From Marinobacter sediminicola (GTDB lineage Bacteria; Pseudomonadota; Gammaproteobacteria; Pseudomonadales; Oleiphilaceae): a stretch of 64,000 bases of DNA. The position numbers and the translations under genes are program-made. The stretch spans positions 124,001-188,000 of the forward strand of contig NZ_JAVIXR010000008.1 of assembly GCF_031157525.1 (NCBI RefSeq), in the 5' to 3' direction. Under the pieces are notes generated by a model that was not told the origin of the DNA, ran no database searches, and was given only the letters and a program-made list of their open reading frames with translations. Positions 10,407-20,935 of this stretch are shown piece by piece; positions within the stretch are counted from its first letter, which is position 1; the number at the start of each line of letters is the position of its first letter.

Positions 10407-12728
10407 ATGCCAGAGTTTCAGACCACGGATGAAGGCTTTGAGCGGGTATCACTCAGGGATTACACCGAAAAAGCCTATCTCGACTACTCCATGTACGTCA
10501 TTCTTGACCGCGCGCTTCCCAATGTCGGGGATGGGCTGAAGCCGGTTCAGCGGCGCATTATTTACGCCATGTCAGAGCTGGGCCTCAAATCTACGTCCAA
10601 ATACAAGAAGTCGGCCCGTACCGTGGGTGATGTTCTTGGTAAGTTCCATCCCCACGGAGATAGCGCCTGTTATGAAGCCATGGTGCTTATGGCGCAGCCT
10701 TTCTCATATCGCTATCCGCTTGTGGATGGCCAGGGTAACTGGGGGGCGCCAGATGATCCCAAATCCTTTGCGGCCATGCGTTACACAGAATCCCGGTTGG
10801 CACGTTTTTCTGATCTTTTGCTCACAGAGCTCGGGCACGGAACCGTAGACTGGGTGCCAAACTTCGATGGCACCATGGATGAGCCCTCAGTACTGCCTGC
10901 AAGGCTGCCCCATGTGCTGCTTAACGGCACTACTGGCATCGCCGTGGGTATGGCGACAGACATACCTCCCCATAACGTAAGGGAAGTCACCGCGGCTTGT
11001 ATCCGGCTGCTGGACGAGCCTGAGGCAACGGTTGAGCAACTGTGTGAGCATGTTAAGGGGCCGGATTTCCCTACTAACGCGGAGATCATTACACCTCGAA
11101 AAGATCTGCTCCAGATGTACCAGACCGGCCGTGGCTCTCTGCGCATGCGTGCCCGTTGGGTGCGGGAGACCGGTGAGATTGTGGTAACCGATCTGCCGCA
11201 TCAGGTTTCCGGGAACCGTGTTCTCGAGCAGATTGCTCATCAAATGCAAACCAAAAAGCTGCCCATGGTGGCGGATCTCCGTGACGAGTCAGATCATGAG
11301 AACCCGACCCGGCTGGTGATTGTGCCGCGCTCGAATCGAGTGGATCTCGACGGGCTCATGGCGCACCTGTTTGCCAGCACTGATCTTGAAAAAAACTATC
11401 GCGTGAACATCAACGTGATCGGCAATGATGGCCGCCCCGGTGTTAAAGGTCTGCACCAGATGCTTACGGAATGGCTGGCGTTCCGGCGTACCACCGTGAC
11501 CCGTCGATTGCAGCACCGCCTGGATAAGGTTCTGGCGCGCTTGCACATTCTTGAAGGCCTGTTGATTGCCTACCTGAATATTGATGAAGTTATTCATATT
11601 ATCCGTACGGAAGATAAGCCCAAGCTGGTGTTTATGGAGCGATTTGGATTGTCTCCGGAACAGGCTGAGTCGATCCTTGAGCTGAAGTTGCGGCACTTGG
11701 CGAAGCTTGAAGAAATGAAAATCCGCGGCGAGCAAGACGAGCTGGCCGCGGAGCGGGATGAGCTCCAATCCATTCTGGGTTCTGAAACTCGCTTAAGTGA
11801 TCTGATTAAAAGCGAGCTGCTGGCCGACGCTGAAGAATATGGCGACGATCGCCGTTCGCCCATTGTTGAGCGTGAAGAGGCGAAGGCATTCAGTGAGAAT
11901 GACCTGGTATCCAACGATCCGGTTACCGTTGTGCTGTCTGATAAGGGATGGGTGCGAGCGGCCAAAGGCCATGACATAGACCCGGACGGACTGAGCTACA
12001 AATCGGGAGACGGCTTCGCTCTGGCGGCCCGAGGGCGTAATAACCAGCAGACTATTTTTATCGATTCTACTGGCCGAGCCTACTCATTGATGGCCCATAG
12101 CCTACCATCGGCGCGGGGGCAGGGCGAACCGCTTACGGGCAGGATCAATCCACCATCGGGGGCCAGCTTTTCAGGTCTCTTGATGGGTGATCCGGCTCGC
12201 AAGGCGCTGCTGGTGACCGATGGTGGTTACGGCTTTGTGACGTCGCTTAATGACATGATCAGCAAAAACCGGAACGGCAAGGCGGTAGTCAGCGTGCCAA
12301 AAGGCGCCAAAATCATGTCGCCGGTCGTCATTCCTGCTACTGACAAAATGCTCTATCTGGGTGCAATCTCCAATGAGGGCAGGATGCTTGTGTTCCCCCT
12401 CAGTGAGCTACCGGAACTGAGCAAGGGCAAGGGCAACAAAATTATCAGTATCCCCTCCGCACGGGTGCAGAGCCGCGAGGAATATGTCGTAGCTGTAGCT
12501 GTGTTCGCTGAGGATGATCAGCTGGAAATTCGGGCAGGCAAGCGCAAGATGGGGCTGCAGTTTGCCGATCTTGAGCACTATATTGGGGAACGCGGCCGGC
12601 GCGGGCATAAGTTGCCCCGTGGCCTGCAGCGTGTTGATGCGATTGAGGTGATCCCCTCTGCCGCCCGGGCAAAGGAAGAAGAAAGCTCCAAGCTGGAGAG
12701 TTCTGAAAATGGAGATTTCCAATCGTGA
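10407..12728 (+). CDS. parC: DNA topoisomerase IV subunit A
   Basis: A 773-residue breakage-reunion subunit that partners ParE. The catalytic tyrosine is Y126 in AAMRYTES. The quinolone-resistance region reads GDSACYEAM with S86 and E90, equivalent to the drug-sensitive S80 and E84 of Escherichia coli, so no resistance mutation is seen there. The C-terminal beta-pinwheel region (about 500-740) has repeats such as [10 protein letters not shown] and VTDGGYGFV in place of GyrA boxes, which separates it from gyrA. An AGAGG lies a few nt before the ATG. The stop overlaps the serB start by four bases (GTGA), so the two genes are coupled. Confidence 0.97.
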   Translation: MPEFQTTDEGFERVSLRDYTEKAYLDYSMYVILDRALPNVGDGLKPVQRRIIYAMSELGLKSTSKYKKSARTVGDVLGKFHPHGDSACYEAMVLMAQPFSYRYPLVDGQGNWGAPDDPKSFAAMRYTESRLARFSDLLLTELGHGTVDWVPNFDGTMDEPSVLPARLPHVLLNGTTGIAVGMATDIPPHNVREVTAACIRLLDEPEATVEQLCEHVKGPDFPTNAEIITPRKDLLQMYQTGRGSLRMRARWVRETGEIVVTDLPHQVSGNRVLEQIAHQMQTKKLPMVADLRDESDHENPTRLVIVPRSNRVDLDGLMAHLFASTDLEKNYRVNINVIGNDGRPGVKGLHQMLTEWLAFRRTTVTRRLQHRLDKVLARLHILEGLLIAYLNIDEVIHIIRTEDKPKLVFMERFGLSPEQAESILELKLRHLAKLEEMKIRGEQDELAAERDELQSILGSETRLSDLIKSELLADAEEYGDDRRSPIVEREEAKAFSENDLVSNDPVTVVLSDKGWVRAAKGHDIDPDGLSYKSGDGFALAARGRNNQQTIFIDSTGRAYSLMAHSLPSARGQGEPLTGRINPPSGASFSGLLMGDPARKALLVTDGGYGFVTSLNDMISKNRNGKAVVSVPKGAKIMSPVVIPATDKMLYLGAISNEGRMLVFPLSELPELSKGKGNKIISIPSARVQSREEYVVAVAVFAEDDQLEIRAGKRKMGLQFADLEHYIGERGRRGHKLPRGLQRVDAIEVIPSAARAKEEESSKLESSENGDFQS

Positions 12729-13957
12729 GTGAGCTCGTTCTGATTAACGTATCCGGGCGCGACAAGCCCGGCCTTACGTCGGAAATTACCGGGATTATGG
12801 GGCGTTATGACGTACGGATTCTCGACATAGGCCAGGCGGTAATCCACGACCACCTTACCTGGGGCATTCTCATCGAGATTCCGGACGAGTCGAAATCCTC
12901 GCCGGTGATCCGTGATCTGCTGTTCCGCTTTCACGCTCTGGATCTTCAGGTGAGGTTTGCTCCGATTACCATCGAGGAATACCAGAACTGGGCTGAAGGC
13001 CGCAATCGAGCCTGCTATATCGTTACCCTGCTTTCCCGAGACATCAAGGCCGAACAGATTGCCAGAGTATCTGCCATTACCGCCCGGCATGGATTGAATA
13101 TTGATAATATTTCCAGGTTGTCGGCCAGGCCATCACTTAACACGTCGAGTGACGGGATTGCCTGCGTAGAATTTTCGGTGCGAGGCACGCCATTAGACCT
13201 TGAACAGCTCAGGGCTGATTTCCTGCACATAGCAGGCGAGATGAATGTGGATATCGCATTCCAGGAAGACTCTATCTTCCGTCGTAATCGCCGCTTGGTT
13301 GTGTTTGATATGGACTCCACCCTGATTGAAGCCGAAGTGATCGATGAGTTGGCTCTTGAGGCAGGTGTGGGTGAGCAGGTCGCGGAGATCACCGAGCGTG
13401 CGATGCAGGGTGAGCTGGATTTCAGCCAGAGCTTCGCAGAGCGCCTGGCATTGCTTAAGGGCCTGGATGAATCTGTGTTGGAACGGGTTGCCAGCCGACT
13501 GAAGATGACAGAAGGTGCGGAGCATCTGATCCGGAGCCTGAAAGCCTTGGGCTACCGCACCGCAATTCTCTCCGGTGGCTTTACCTATTTCGCCAAGCAC
13601 CTGCAGAACAAACTGGGCATTGATTATATCTATGCCAATGAACTGGAGATCCGGGATGGCAAGGTAACCGGTGAGGTTTCCGGCCAGATTGTTGATGGCA
13701 AGCGTAAAGCAGAGCTTTTACTGGAAATTGCGGGTAAAGAGCATATCTCCCGGGAGCAGGTTATTGCTGTGGGGGATGGTGCCAACGATCTTCCTATGTT
13801 GAGCCAAGCTGGCCTGGGCGTTGCCTTCCGGGCAAAACCCCTGGTTAAGGAGTCTGCCCGGCATGCTATTTCAACGCTTGGCCTGGACGCTATTCTCTAT
13901 CTGATTGGGTTTCGTGAAAGTGAAACCAACCAAGGGTTGAAGAACGCCGGTTTGTGA
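12725..13957 (+). CDS. serB: Phosphoserine phosphatase with N-terminal ACT domains
   Basis: Catalyses the last step of serine biosynthesis, phosphoserine to serine. The 410 residues comprise two ACT-type regulatory domains (about 1-80 and 95-180) and a HAD hydrolase domain. The nucleophile motif is [13 protein letters not shown] with D195 and D197. Motif II is LSGGF and the Mg-binding motif is [12 protein letters not shown]. The double-ACT architecture is the pseudomonad/mycobacterial type and implies feedback by serine or a related ligand. Its GTG start overlaps the parC stop codon. It is convergent with the fimX-like gene; a 6-bp GC stem-loop (13945-13964) spans its stop codon, without a uridine tract. 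Confidence 0.96.
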   Translation: MSELVLINVSGRDKPGLTSEITGIMGRYDVRILDIGQAVIHDHLTWGILIEIPDESKSSPVIRDLLFRFHALDLQVRFAPITIEEYQNWAEGRNRACYIVTLLSRDIKAEQIARVSAITARHGLNIDNISRLSARPSLNTSSDGIACVEFSVRGTPLDLEQLRADFLHIAGEMNVDIAFQEDSIFRRNRRLVVFDMDSTLIEAEVIDELALEAGVGEQVAEITERAMQGELDFSQSFAERLALLKGLDESVLERVASRLKMTEGAEHLIRSLKALGYRTAILSGGFTYFAKHLQNKLGIDYIYANELEIRDGKVTGEVSGQIVDGKRKAELLLEIAGKEHISREQVIAVGDGANDLPMLSQAGLGVAFRAKPLVKESARHAISTLGLDAILYLIGFRESETNQGLKNAGL

Positions 13958-13974
13958 GCCGGCGCCCTTCAGGC

Positions 13975-16059
13975 TCAGTGATCGCCGAAGTCGTAATTCA
14001 TCTCAGCGGCAGGGGCTTGCAGGTAGTAGCCCTGAATGTAGTTCACGCCCGCCTGCCATAGGGTGGCAAGAATGCTGGCATTCTCTACCAGAGGGATAAT
14101 GGTGAGTTTGCCCGCGCTTTGCAGGCTCTTTACCAGTTCCTTCATGTGCTCCTTGGCTTTGTCACTCTTCTGCAGTTCTTCCGTAAACGAGCCGTCTATT
14201 TTCACATAATCCGCATTTATGTGTTTCAGCGTCAGGAAAGGATCCAGTGCGCAGCCGAACTGGGCAATAGAGACCTTGCAGTGAAGCTCGTGCAGGGCTT
14301 TGGTTAGTTCCTTGGCCTGCCTTGTATAGTTGTTGGCATCGCCCTCGCGGATCTGAAAAATCAGTGCATCGCCAGGCAAGCGTGCTGCTTTCAGTGCCAC
14401 GCTCAGCCAGGGTGTAAATGTTTTGTCTTGTATTGTCTCGGCCGTCACGTTAAGGAACATGCGCGTATCCTTGCCTCTGGCGCGATGGCTGGCCAACTGC
14501 TTTACGGACTGCAGGATAACCCATCGGTCAATTTTGATGGCGGTATCGCTTGGCCCCATAGGGGGAAGGAAATCGTAGGGTGAGACTTCTTTCTCATCCT
14601 TGTCGAGCATTCGAACGAAGGCTTCGTAATGCTCTTCGCCTTCACCGCGAAGGTTTATAATTGGCTGGAACAGGAGCTTGAACCGGTCTTCGTCCAACGC
14701 CTTCAGGATGGCGTCAATGGAGTTGCTGTCATCCAGTGATTCGTGATCTATTGGATTGTAAACCCCGATGCCATTGCCTTGAGAGCGGCCTTCCTGCTTG
14801 CGCACTTCTGAAGACGCAACATGGGCCCGCGCCAGAAGCTCTTCCGTTTTAGGTGAGTTTTCGGTAATGGATGCAATGCCAATGCTGACACTCAGTGGAA
14901 CAGTACGGCCGTTAATATCGAACAGGTGCTCATCCACAGCTTTGCGGACTTGTTCACACCTGGCGATCATCGATTTTTCATCGCAGGGAAGACTCAGTAA
15001 GCCAAACGCGTCATCGCTCAGGCGTGCCAGCATGAAGTCGTCTCCAGCCTGCTCTTTAAGAAGGCTGGCCAGATCCCCTAGCAGTAGGTCAGCACCGGAG
15101 ATGCCCACGTCGCTTTTCATGGACATAAAGTTGTCGAGAGCGATGTAGGCCAGCGCGCCGGTTTCATTGTCCTTGCCAGCTATGGCAATCGCCTGCTCGA
15201 GTTCTTTCATCAGGTATTGGCGATTAAACAGGCCGGTAAGAAGGTCCTGACTGCTGATCTCCCTCAGTTTCTCTTCCAGTTCCGCATCGCTGTGCTCGGG
15301 CTGAAGAACAATCTGGGTGCAGGTTTCACCGTCGTAGGTTGCCGCAGACACTGACATGGTTACATTCAGCTCATGGTCATCGCTGCGCCTGGTTGTGCAG
15401 TTAAGCGTCATGCTATCTTCGCTGTTCTCGGTAAACGACTTCATGAACGACCTGTAGTCTGCCTGGCTCTCGGACGTCAGAGTGTCCAGAACCGGGGTGC
15501 ACATCAAATCATCAATATCGTCGTAGCCGAGAAATTCCAGATAGGACTGGTTGGCATAAATATGCATGCCGTCATTAATATAGGCGATAGCGTCTTTAGA
15601 GCTTTCCAGAAGGAGTTGGCACCGCTGCTCCGCTTCGCGCAAGTGAGACTCTAACGCCCGGCGGCGGCGGCGGTCTTCAAGGGCCCTCAGTTCGCGCTTG
15701 ACCGTGAGCACAAGAAGATCGCTGTGCTCAAACTGTACAGTTCCCTGAGCGCCGGCCTTCATGACAGCAACGGTTCTTTCACGGCTTTCCTCTGCGGTCA
15801 GAACCAGGCAGGGGATGTCTTTGTCCATGCGTTTTATCATGGCCAAAGTATCGTCTGCTGTGAATTCCTGCTCCAGATCCCGGGCTAGTAGCAGATCCCA
15901 GTTGCCGCTTTTGAGGGCTTCTTCCAGATCCTCTTCGGACGTAATGCGATGTGCTCTTGTGGCTTTGCCTGCGTTTCTCAGCAGACTAATCAGAGATTCT
16001 GCATCATTCTGAGAAGGGTCGAGAATCAAGAGGTGTACGGTCGGGTTCTGTTTCTGCAT
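13975..16059 (-). CDS. fimX: FimX-type cyclic-di-GMP receptor (REC-PAS-degenerate GGDEF-degenerate EAL)
   Basis: A 694-residue protein with the length and domain order of Pseudomonas FimX, the c-di-GMP effector of type IV pilus assembly and twitching. Domains: a REC-like fold (about 8-125) lacking a clear phosphoacceptor pocket, PAS (about 135-250), GGDEF (about 275-430) whose signature is SDDAF, and EAL (about 450-690). In the EAL domain YEAFVR replaces the EAL motif and the DDFG loop is AQFG, so catalytic Asp residues are missing; VKIDGSF and QGYYLQ remain. It should therefore bind, not make or cleave, c-di-GMP. The position beside serB and upstream of epmB/efp matches the fimX locus of P. 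aeruginosa. No pilus genes are in the window. Confidence 0.85.
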   Translation of the reverse strand: MQKQNPTVHLLILDPSQNDAESLISLLRNAGKATRAHRITSEEDLEEALKSGNWDLLLARDLEQEFTADDTLAMIKRMDKDIPCLVLTAEESRERTVAVMKAGAQGTVQFEHSDLLVLTVKRELRALEDRRRRRALESHLREAEQRCQLLLESSKDAIAYINDGMHIYANQSYLEFLGYDDIDDLMCTPVLDTLTSESQADYRSFMKSFTENSEDSMTLNCTTRRSDDHELNVTMSVSAATYDGETCTQIVLQPEHSDAELEEKLREISSQDLLTGLFNRQYLMKELEQAIAIAGKDNETGALAYIALDNFMSMKSDVGISGADLLLGDLASLLKEQAGDDFMLARLSDDAFGLLSLPCDEKSMIARCEQVRKAVDEHLFDINGRTVPLSVSIGIASITENSPKTEELLARAHVASSEVRKQEGRSQGNGIGVYNPIDHESLDDSNSIDAILKALDEDRFKLLFQPIINLRGEGEEHYEAFVRMLDKDEKEVSPYDFLPPMGPSDTAIKIDRWVILQSVKQLASHRARGKDTRMFLNVTAETIQDKTFTPWLSVALKAARLPGDALIFQIREGDANNYTRQAKELTKALHELHCKVSIAQFGCALDPFLTLKHINADYVKIDGSFTEELQKSDKAKEHMKELVKSLQSAGKLTIIPLVENASILATLWQAGVNYIQGYYLQAPAAEMNYDFGDH

Positions 16060-16220
16060 TCCTTAGGCGTCTCGTCATACAGGTTGGCGGGGCCGGCCAC
16101 GGCAGAAGAGTAATCTACCCTGGATACAGTATCTTGTTGGAAACTGTGAACTGGTGCTGCGAGACCGGACTATCACTATAGCTATCGCTGAATGATGCAG
16201 GGGTTGTGGCGTAATAACAA

Positions 16221-16252
16221 GTCTCCGGCGGATTGCTGGGCAACCCGCCGGA
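16221..16252 (-). terminator. Likely terminator of the PilZ-like gene
   Basis: On the minus strand TCCGGCGG (16245-16252) pairs with CCGCCGGA (16224-16231) in an 8-bp GC-rich stem with a 13-nt loop, starting 6 nt after the stop codon. It is followed by GACTTGTTATT, an interrupted T-rich run. It separates this gene from the fimX-like gene downstream. Confidence 0.5.
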
Positions 16253-16257
16253 AAAGA

Positions 16258-18066
16258 TTACAGAGATGGCCACAGAGAATCAAAATCGTCTTCACTGGCA
16301 CCTGCCGGCGATGAAGTGCTGGCAGGTGCGGATGCGACGGTGTTTTTCTGCAGTTTAAGTTCAAATTGGCTGATGCTACCGGTCGATGATACTTTTTTAA
16401 TTAGCTGCCCTTGGTCTTCCCGGCCATCGTGCAGCATGGAGATCCGGCTGCCGGGCTGAAAAGGCAGTCTGGGTGTAATGAGCGTAGCAGCCTGGTTGAC
16501 CACACTGATCTCCGGAAGCAGAAGCCCGCGCAAATACTCGCTGCTGTTCCCGACCTTCTGAAGAAGGCGGACACCGCAGGGCGATCCGCTGGGGGCAAGC
16601 AGTTCAATGCCGATTTGAGTTCCCTGATTCTTGACCTGCCGAATCCAGCGGACCACCGCAATACTCCAGGGGTGTGAGCGCTGCTCCCGAACACCAAGAA
16701 TCTCTCCGGCCTGCATGGAGGGCGGAACGCTGGCCTCCCATGAAACGCAATAACCGCCGGGGCTGGTGTTTACCAGCAGCGTGGAGTGTGACTTTGGCCG
16801 GTTTTTATCGGTTGTGGTTGTGGGGGTATTTCCAAAGCTGCCGCGAAAGTTTATTGGTGAGTCTGCTGCGTGCAGGCGGTCATCGCTCGGCGCTACATCG
16901 TGAGCGCTGCCCCAGGCATCTGCGCGCTTGCGGGATGAGCGAATAAAAACGTTCTCCTCATCCTCCGGGCCGTTGTCATTGCCGGACACGAACTCTGTAA
17001 ACGATTTTTCTCCTGCAATGAAATAGTGGGCAGCAGTCAGCCCCACGCAAATCTCGAGCGTTCCCTGGCTGGCAATCCGGTTGAAATTTCTCTTCGCCAA
17101 AATGCCCAGAGCCTGGCTCAGGTGAGTGAGCAGTGTGTCGCTAACGTTGCCCGGAATCTTTAGTGTCTCCGGGGCTGGCTGCTGGCGGAGCCTTGCATCA
17201 AGACTCTCGGAAATCATGGTAGCCAGCTCTCTGGTGTCAAAACCAAAGCTTTCCTCGCCAGGTTTGTGCTCTAGCAGGCTTCTGTATACCGGAGAGTTGT
17301 CCCGCTCCAGGTTGACGACAAAAAGGCTGTCTTCACTGATGTTGGTTCCACATTGAGAGTGCTCTGTCCAGCCCTCAAAAAGGTCGTACGCTTGAAGCAG
17401 TTCTGATTGCCTGAGCTGGTTGGGTCTGGCGCAACCGAGGAGCAGTAGGCGTTTGTAGCTGTCTGCGACAGTGCTGGCTTGCCTCTGTTTGAGGGTGCTG
17501 TCTTCTACCGCTATGTCGGCAAGCTTGTTGCGATGAGCAAACCGGAACATGCGGTGGCACTCAAGCCAGCTCTGTGCGGGGCTGGGGCAATAGAGTTGGT
17601 GCGAGCGCAGAACGGTCGAGGCAAGCTCAGAGGTAGCTCGATGAATGGCAGTCGCAATCAGCTTGCGGTTTTTATCCAGCCCGCCGTCGTCAAGCGCTTC
17701 CAGAAGGCAAAGCTTGTAACCACTGGCGAGATGCAGTTGAAGTGCCTGAGACAGATTGGCAATTTTACGTTGTTTCTCGGGCAGGGCGATCGCGAGTCCC
17801 AAATAATGGCGTGACAACTCCTCGCACACGAAGTGAATCTTGTCACGAACCAACTCAAGAAACTGGAGGCGTTGCTGGGGCGCAAGAAACAGGTGGTTGA
17901 GCTCGATAATCGCGTGATAGAGCTGGCGCGATACTTCGCCAATGTTGGCCATAGGGAGCTGGCCAATCCAGCCCTTGAAAGCCTTGGGCGTTGTATCGCA
18001 GAACGACAGACTTGCCGTTTTCTGTTCGGGAACACGGAGATCGGGTTTGAGGATCGTGCCTTCCAT
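16258..18066 (-). CDS. Large protein with C-terminal PilZ-like domain
   Basis: A 602-residue cytoplasmic protein. The first 400 residues are mostly helical and match no family I recognise. Around residues 433-438 NTSPGG fits the (D/N)xSxxG motif of PilZ domains, with an Arg in KNRPKS shortly before it that could be part of the RxxxR element. A second beta-rich module follows (about 520-575), and the tail is a Ser/Ala/Pro linker ending in acidic DDFDSL. c-di-GMP binding is thus plausible but not proved. The gene lies directly upstream of the fimX-like gene on the same strand, where P. aeruginosa also has a large uncharacterised gene. The 225 nt upstream is AT-rich and should contain its promoter. 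Confidence 0.65.
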   Translation of the reverse strand: MEGTILKPDLRVPEQKTASLSFCDTTPKAFKGWIGQLPMANIGEVSRQLYHAIIELNHLFLAPQQRLQFLELVRDKIHFVCEELSRHYLGLAIALPEKQRKIANLSQALQLHLASGYKLCLLEALDDGGLDKNRKLIATAIHRATSELASTVLRSHQLYCPSPAQSWLECHRMFRFAHRNKLADIAVEDSTLKQRQASTVADSYKRLLLLGCARPNQLRQSELLQAYDLFEGWTEHSQCGTNISEDSLFVVNLERDNSPVYRSLLEHKPGEESFGFDTRELATMISESLDARLRQQPAPETLKIPGNVSDTLLTHLSQALGILAKRNFNRIASQGTLEICVGLTAAHYFIAGEKSFTEFVSGNDNGPEDEENVFIRSSRKRADAWGSAHDVAPSDDRLHAADSPINFRGSFGNTPTTTTDKNRPKSHSTLLVNTSPGGYCVSWEASVPPSMQAGEILGVREQRSHPWSIAVVRWIRQVKNQGTQIGIELLAPSGSPCGVRLLQKVGNSSEYLRGLLLPEISVVNQAATLITPRLPFQPGSRISMLHDGREDQGQLIKKVSSTGSISQFELKLQKNTVASAPASTSSPAGASEDDFDSLWPSL

Positions 18067-18291
18067 GAATATGCGCCAATATCAGGACAAGGTTTGGTAA
18101 TACGGCCCCGCTTAACCCGCGCAGCAACGGCTGCTGTAATGTGTCGGTTAGTCAGGAAAACGCCGTAAATACATATTTCTACAATTTAGACAGTACTGGA
18201 CTTTAAAATAGCAAACTAGTGTAAGAAAGCTAGAAAATCACATGTTGACAATATTTGACATCTTAGTTACAGCCCGTTCAGATATGTGGCC

Positions 18292-19341
18292 TCAACGGCC
18301 ATCGACAAAGAGGTCAATGGGTGTTTTTGCCGGCTTTCCCGGAATTTCGCGAACCAGTCTTGGTACCAGGAAACCGGGTAGTCTGGCGAGTAGATCCTTA
18401 ACCAGTAGTCGGGCTTCTTCATCCGTAACGTCAAAATGCTGCGCACCAGCGACCGGATCAAACGCATGAAGGTAGTAAGGCATAATGCCAGCGTCAAATA
18501 GAGCTTCGCTCAGGCTCTCCAGCACCCCTGCGTCATCGTTGACCCCTTTGAGAATAACGCTCTGGTTGAGCAGGGTTACGCCGGCTGCGCGAAGGTACCC
18601 CATAGCGCGTCGTGTTGGTTGATCGATTTCTGCGGGGTGGTTGATGTGCAAAACCATCACAACTTGCACCGGCGTATTACTGATCCACTTAAGCAATGCA
18701 TCACACACACGCTGCGGAATGACCACAGGAAGTCGGGTGTGGATGCGAATGCGACGGATGTGAGGGATGCTGCTGATGGCAGAGGCCCACTGGGATAGCA
18801 GTTGATCGTTCACCGCCAGAGGATCGCCGCCGCTGAATATGACCTCGTTGATTTCCGGGCTTGCGGCAAGTGTATCCAGCACCTGTTGCCGATCCGCAGG
18901 GCTCAGGCGTTGTTCGTCGTAAGGGAAGTGCCGACGAAAGCAGTAGCGACAGTTGATAGCACACTGGCCCGTTACCATCAGCAGGGCACGGCTGCGGTAC
19001 TTGCGGATCAAGCCTGTGGTCTGGATGGCTCCGTCTTCCTGCAGAGGATCGGTAACGAAACCTCGTGCCGCAACTGTTTCGGCGTGAAGCGGAAGAACTT
19101 GCCGCAGCAGCGGATCTGCCGGGTTGCCTTTCTCCATTCGCGCCAGAAACGGCTCGGGCACCCTTAGCTGAAACAACTGGTGCCCCGCCTCAGCACCAGC
19201 CAGCCATTGATCCGCGGGCAGATCCAGGCGCGACAGCAATTCCCATGGTGAAGTGATCGAGTCAGAAAGCAGCTGTTGCCAGCTCCGATTGTCATCGTCT
19301 GAAAGCCGGGCTTCTATAGAGGTAGGGGTTCGCTGTATCAT
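18292..19341 (-). CDS. epmB: EF-P beta-lysylation protein (lysine 2,3-aminomutase family)
   Basis: A 349-residue radical-SAM, PLP-dependent aminomutase that converts L-alpha-lysine to (R)-beta-lysine for attachment to elongation factor P. The radical-SAM cluster motif is GQCAINCRYCFRRHFPYD (CxxxCxxC). Family motifs such as VIFSGGDPL, RIRIHTRLPVVIPQR and NQSVILKGVNDD follow. It is shorter than clostridial lysine 2,3-aminomutase, as expected for EpmB. It is divergent from efp with only 45 nt between start codons, so both promoters must overlap there. With efp and epmA downstream the locus is a complete beta-lysylation set. Confidence 0.96.
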   Translation of the reverse strand: MIQRTPTSIEARLSDDDNRSWQQLLSDSITSPWELLSRLDLPADQWLAGAEAGHQLFQLRVPEPFLARMEKGNPADPLLRQVLPLHAETVAARGFVTDPLQEDGAIQTTGLIRKYRSRALLMVTGQCAINCRYCFRRHFPYDEQRLSPADRQQVLDTLAASPEINEVIFSGGDPLAVNDQLLSQWASAISSIPHIRRIRIHTRLPVVIPQRVCDALLKWISNTPVQVVMVLHINHPAEIDQPTRRAMGYLRAAGVTLLNQSVILKGVNDDAGVLESLSEALFDAGIMPYYLHAFDPVAGAQHFDVTDEEARLLVKDLLARLPGFLVPRLVREIPGKPAKTPIDLFVDGR

Positions 19342-19386
19342 AGAGGCCTTTGAGAATTAAACAGCATTTTGGCAGGTGGACATTTC

Positions 19387-19959
19387 ATGGCTTCATATTC
19401 TACCAACGAATTTCGCGGCGGTCTTAAAGTATTACTGGATGGCGACCCCTGCATAATCGTAGAGAACGAAATTGTAAAACCCGGTAAGGGGCAGGCGTTT
19501 AACCGGGTCAAGCTACGCAACCTGATGACTAACCGCGTGTGGGATCGCACCTTCAAGTCTGGCGAAAGCCTCGAAGCGGCCGACGTGATGGATCACGATA
19601 TGGAATATCTCTATACCGATGGAGAATTCTGGCACTTCATGCTTACCGATGGCTCTTTTGAGCAATACGCTGCAGACGCAAAAGCTGTGGGCGACACTAT
19701 CAAGTGGCTCAAAGAGCAAGACGTATACACAGTTACGCTCTATAACGGTGCACCGTTGACAGTCACTCCGCCAAACTTTGTTGAGCTGGAAGTGGTTGAA
19801 ACCGACCCCGGCATGAAAGGCGATACAGCGCAGGGCGGCTCCAAGCCCGCAACGCTCTCTACTGGCGCAGTTGTAAGCGTGCCCCTGTTCATCACCATCG
19901 GTGAAGTACTGAAAGTCGACACCCGTTCCGGTGAGTACATGAACCGGGTGAAAAGCTGA
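19387..19959 (+). CDS. efp: Translation elongation factor P
   Basis: A 190-residue EF-P, which relieves ribosome stalling at polyproline stretches. The modification loop reads VKPGKGQAF with the acceptor lysine at K34, as in Escherichia coli, so it fits beta-lysylation rather than rhamnosylation (which needs Arg at this position). The start is the ATG of MASYSTNEF; the frame extends 18 nt upstream to a TTG, but that would add residues not found in the family. The neighbours epmB (divergent) and epmA (7 nt downstream) encode the modifying enzymes. Pseudomonas aeruginosa uses the Arg/rhamnose system, so this locus differs from the otherwise similar Pseudomonas region. Confidence 0.97.
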   Translation: MASYSTNEFRGGLKVLLDGDPCIIVENEIVKPGKGQAFNRVKLRNLMTNRVWDRTFKSGESLEAADVMDHDMEYLYTDGEFWHFMLTDGSFEQYAADAKAVGDTIKWLKEQDVYTVTLYNGAPLTVTPPNFVELEVVETDPGMKGDTAQGGSKPATLSTGAVVSVPLFITIGEVLKVDTRSGEYMNRVKS

Positions 19960-19966
19960 TTCCCAC

Positions 19967-20935
19967 ATGAGAAATCAGCCTGATTGGCAGCCCACTGCCA
20001 CCCGGGCAGCCTTGAAAAGCCGCGCACAACAGTCAGCCTTTGTGCGTGGCTTTTTTGCCCAGCGCGACGTATTGGAAGTCGAAACCCCGATACTGGGCCG
20101 CTGCGGCGTAACCGAACCCAATCTTGATGGCATATTTGCGCAGTTAGATGCTCAGGGTATTAAAGGCGGCTGGTTACAAACTTCTCCGGAATACCACATG
20201 AAACGCCTGCTGGCCGCAGGTTCCGACTCCATCTACCAGATATCAAAAGTCTTCCGGAACGGCGAGCGTGGCAGCCGCCATAACCCTGAATTCTCGATGT
20301 TGGAATGGTACCGCACAAGTTTTAGCGACAAAGCCCTGATGGAAGAAGTCGCCGACCTTGTATGCGGTTGGCTGCAATGCCCCAGGCCACAGGTAATAAG
20401 CTACCGTGAAGCAATGATCACCTGGGCCGGAATCGACCCCTTTGTGGTCTCAACAAAAGATCTGCACCAGCGTTGCCGTGAGTGGCTAGAGCCCGAGCAG
20501 CTGGAAGACCTCAGCCGCGACGGTTGCCTGGACCTGCTAATGAGCTTCGCCGTCGAGCCCAGCTTGGGCACTGAAACGCCCGTATTCATAAACCAATACC
20601 CTGCATCACAGGCCTCATTGGCCAGAATCTCCAGCGTAGACGGCTTCGACGTAGCTCACCGTTTCGAGCTTTATATCGACGGCATTGAGCTATGTAACGG
20701 CTACTGGGAACTCACCCATCCAGACGAACAACGCGCCCGCTTTGAGGCAGACAACCGTTTGCGAATCGCTAATGGGAAGCCTGAAATGGAGATCGATGAA
20801 GCCTTTCTGGCAGCAATAGAGCACGGCTTGCCAGACTGCGCCGGCGTGGCCCTGGGGCTTGACCGCCTGCTGATGTTGAAAGTGGGGACTCGCAACATAG
20901 CAGACGTATTAGCATTCCCGCTAGAGAGAGCTTGA
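19967..20935 (+). CDS. epmA: EF-P lysyltransferase (GenX/PoxA)
   Basis: A 322-residue truncated class II lysyl-tRNA synthetase paralogue that ligates beta-lysine onto K34 of EF-P. It lacks the N-terminal anticodon-binding domain. Motif 2 is visible as FRNGERGSRHNPEFSMLEWYR (about 97-117, given here in family terms), and motif 3 as GVALGLDRLLML near the C-terminus. It starts 7 nt after the efp stop, so it is almost certainly cotranscribed. Its 3' end overlaps the 3' end of psd by 15 nt in convergent orientation. Confidence 0.95.
   Translation: MRNQPDWQPTATRAALKSRAQQSAFVRGFFAQRDVLEVETPILGRCGVTEPNLDGIFAQLDAQGIKGGWLQTSPEYHMKRLLAAGSDSIYQISKVFRNGERGSRHNPEFSMLEWYRTSFSDKALMEEVADLVCGWLQCPRPQVISYREAMITWAGIDPFVVSTKDLHQRCREWLEPEQLEDLSRDGCLDLLMSFAVEPSLGTETPVFINQYPASQASLARISSVDGFDVAHRFELYIDGIELCNGYWELTHPDEQRARFEADNRLRIANGKPEMEIDEAFLAAIEHGLPDCAGVALGLDRLLMLKVGTRNIADVLAFPLERA

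Noticed and set aside
13945..13964. Stem-loop spanning the serB stop codon as a terminator
   Set aside because: The stem is only 6 bp with no T-run on either strand; too weak to list as a separate feature.
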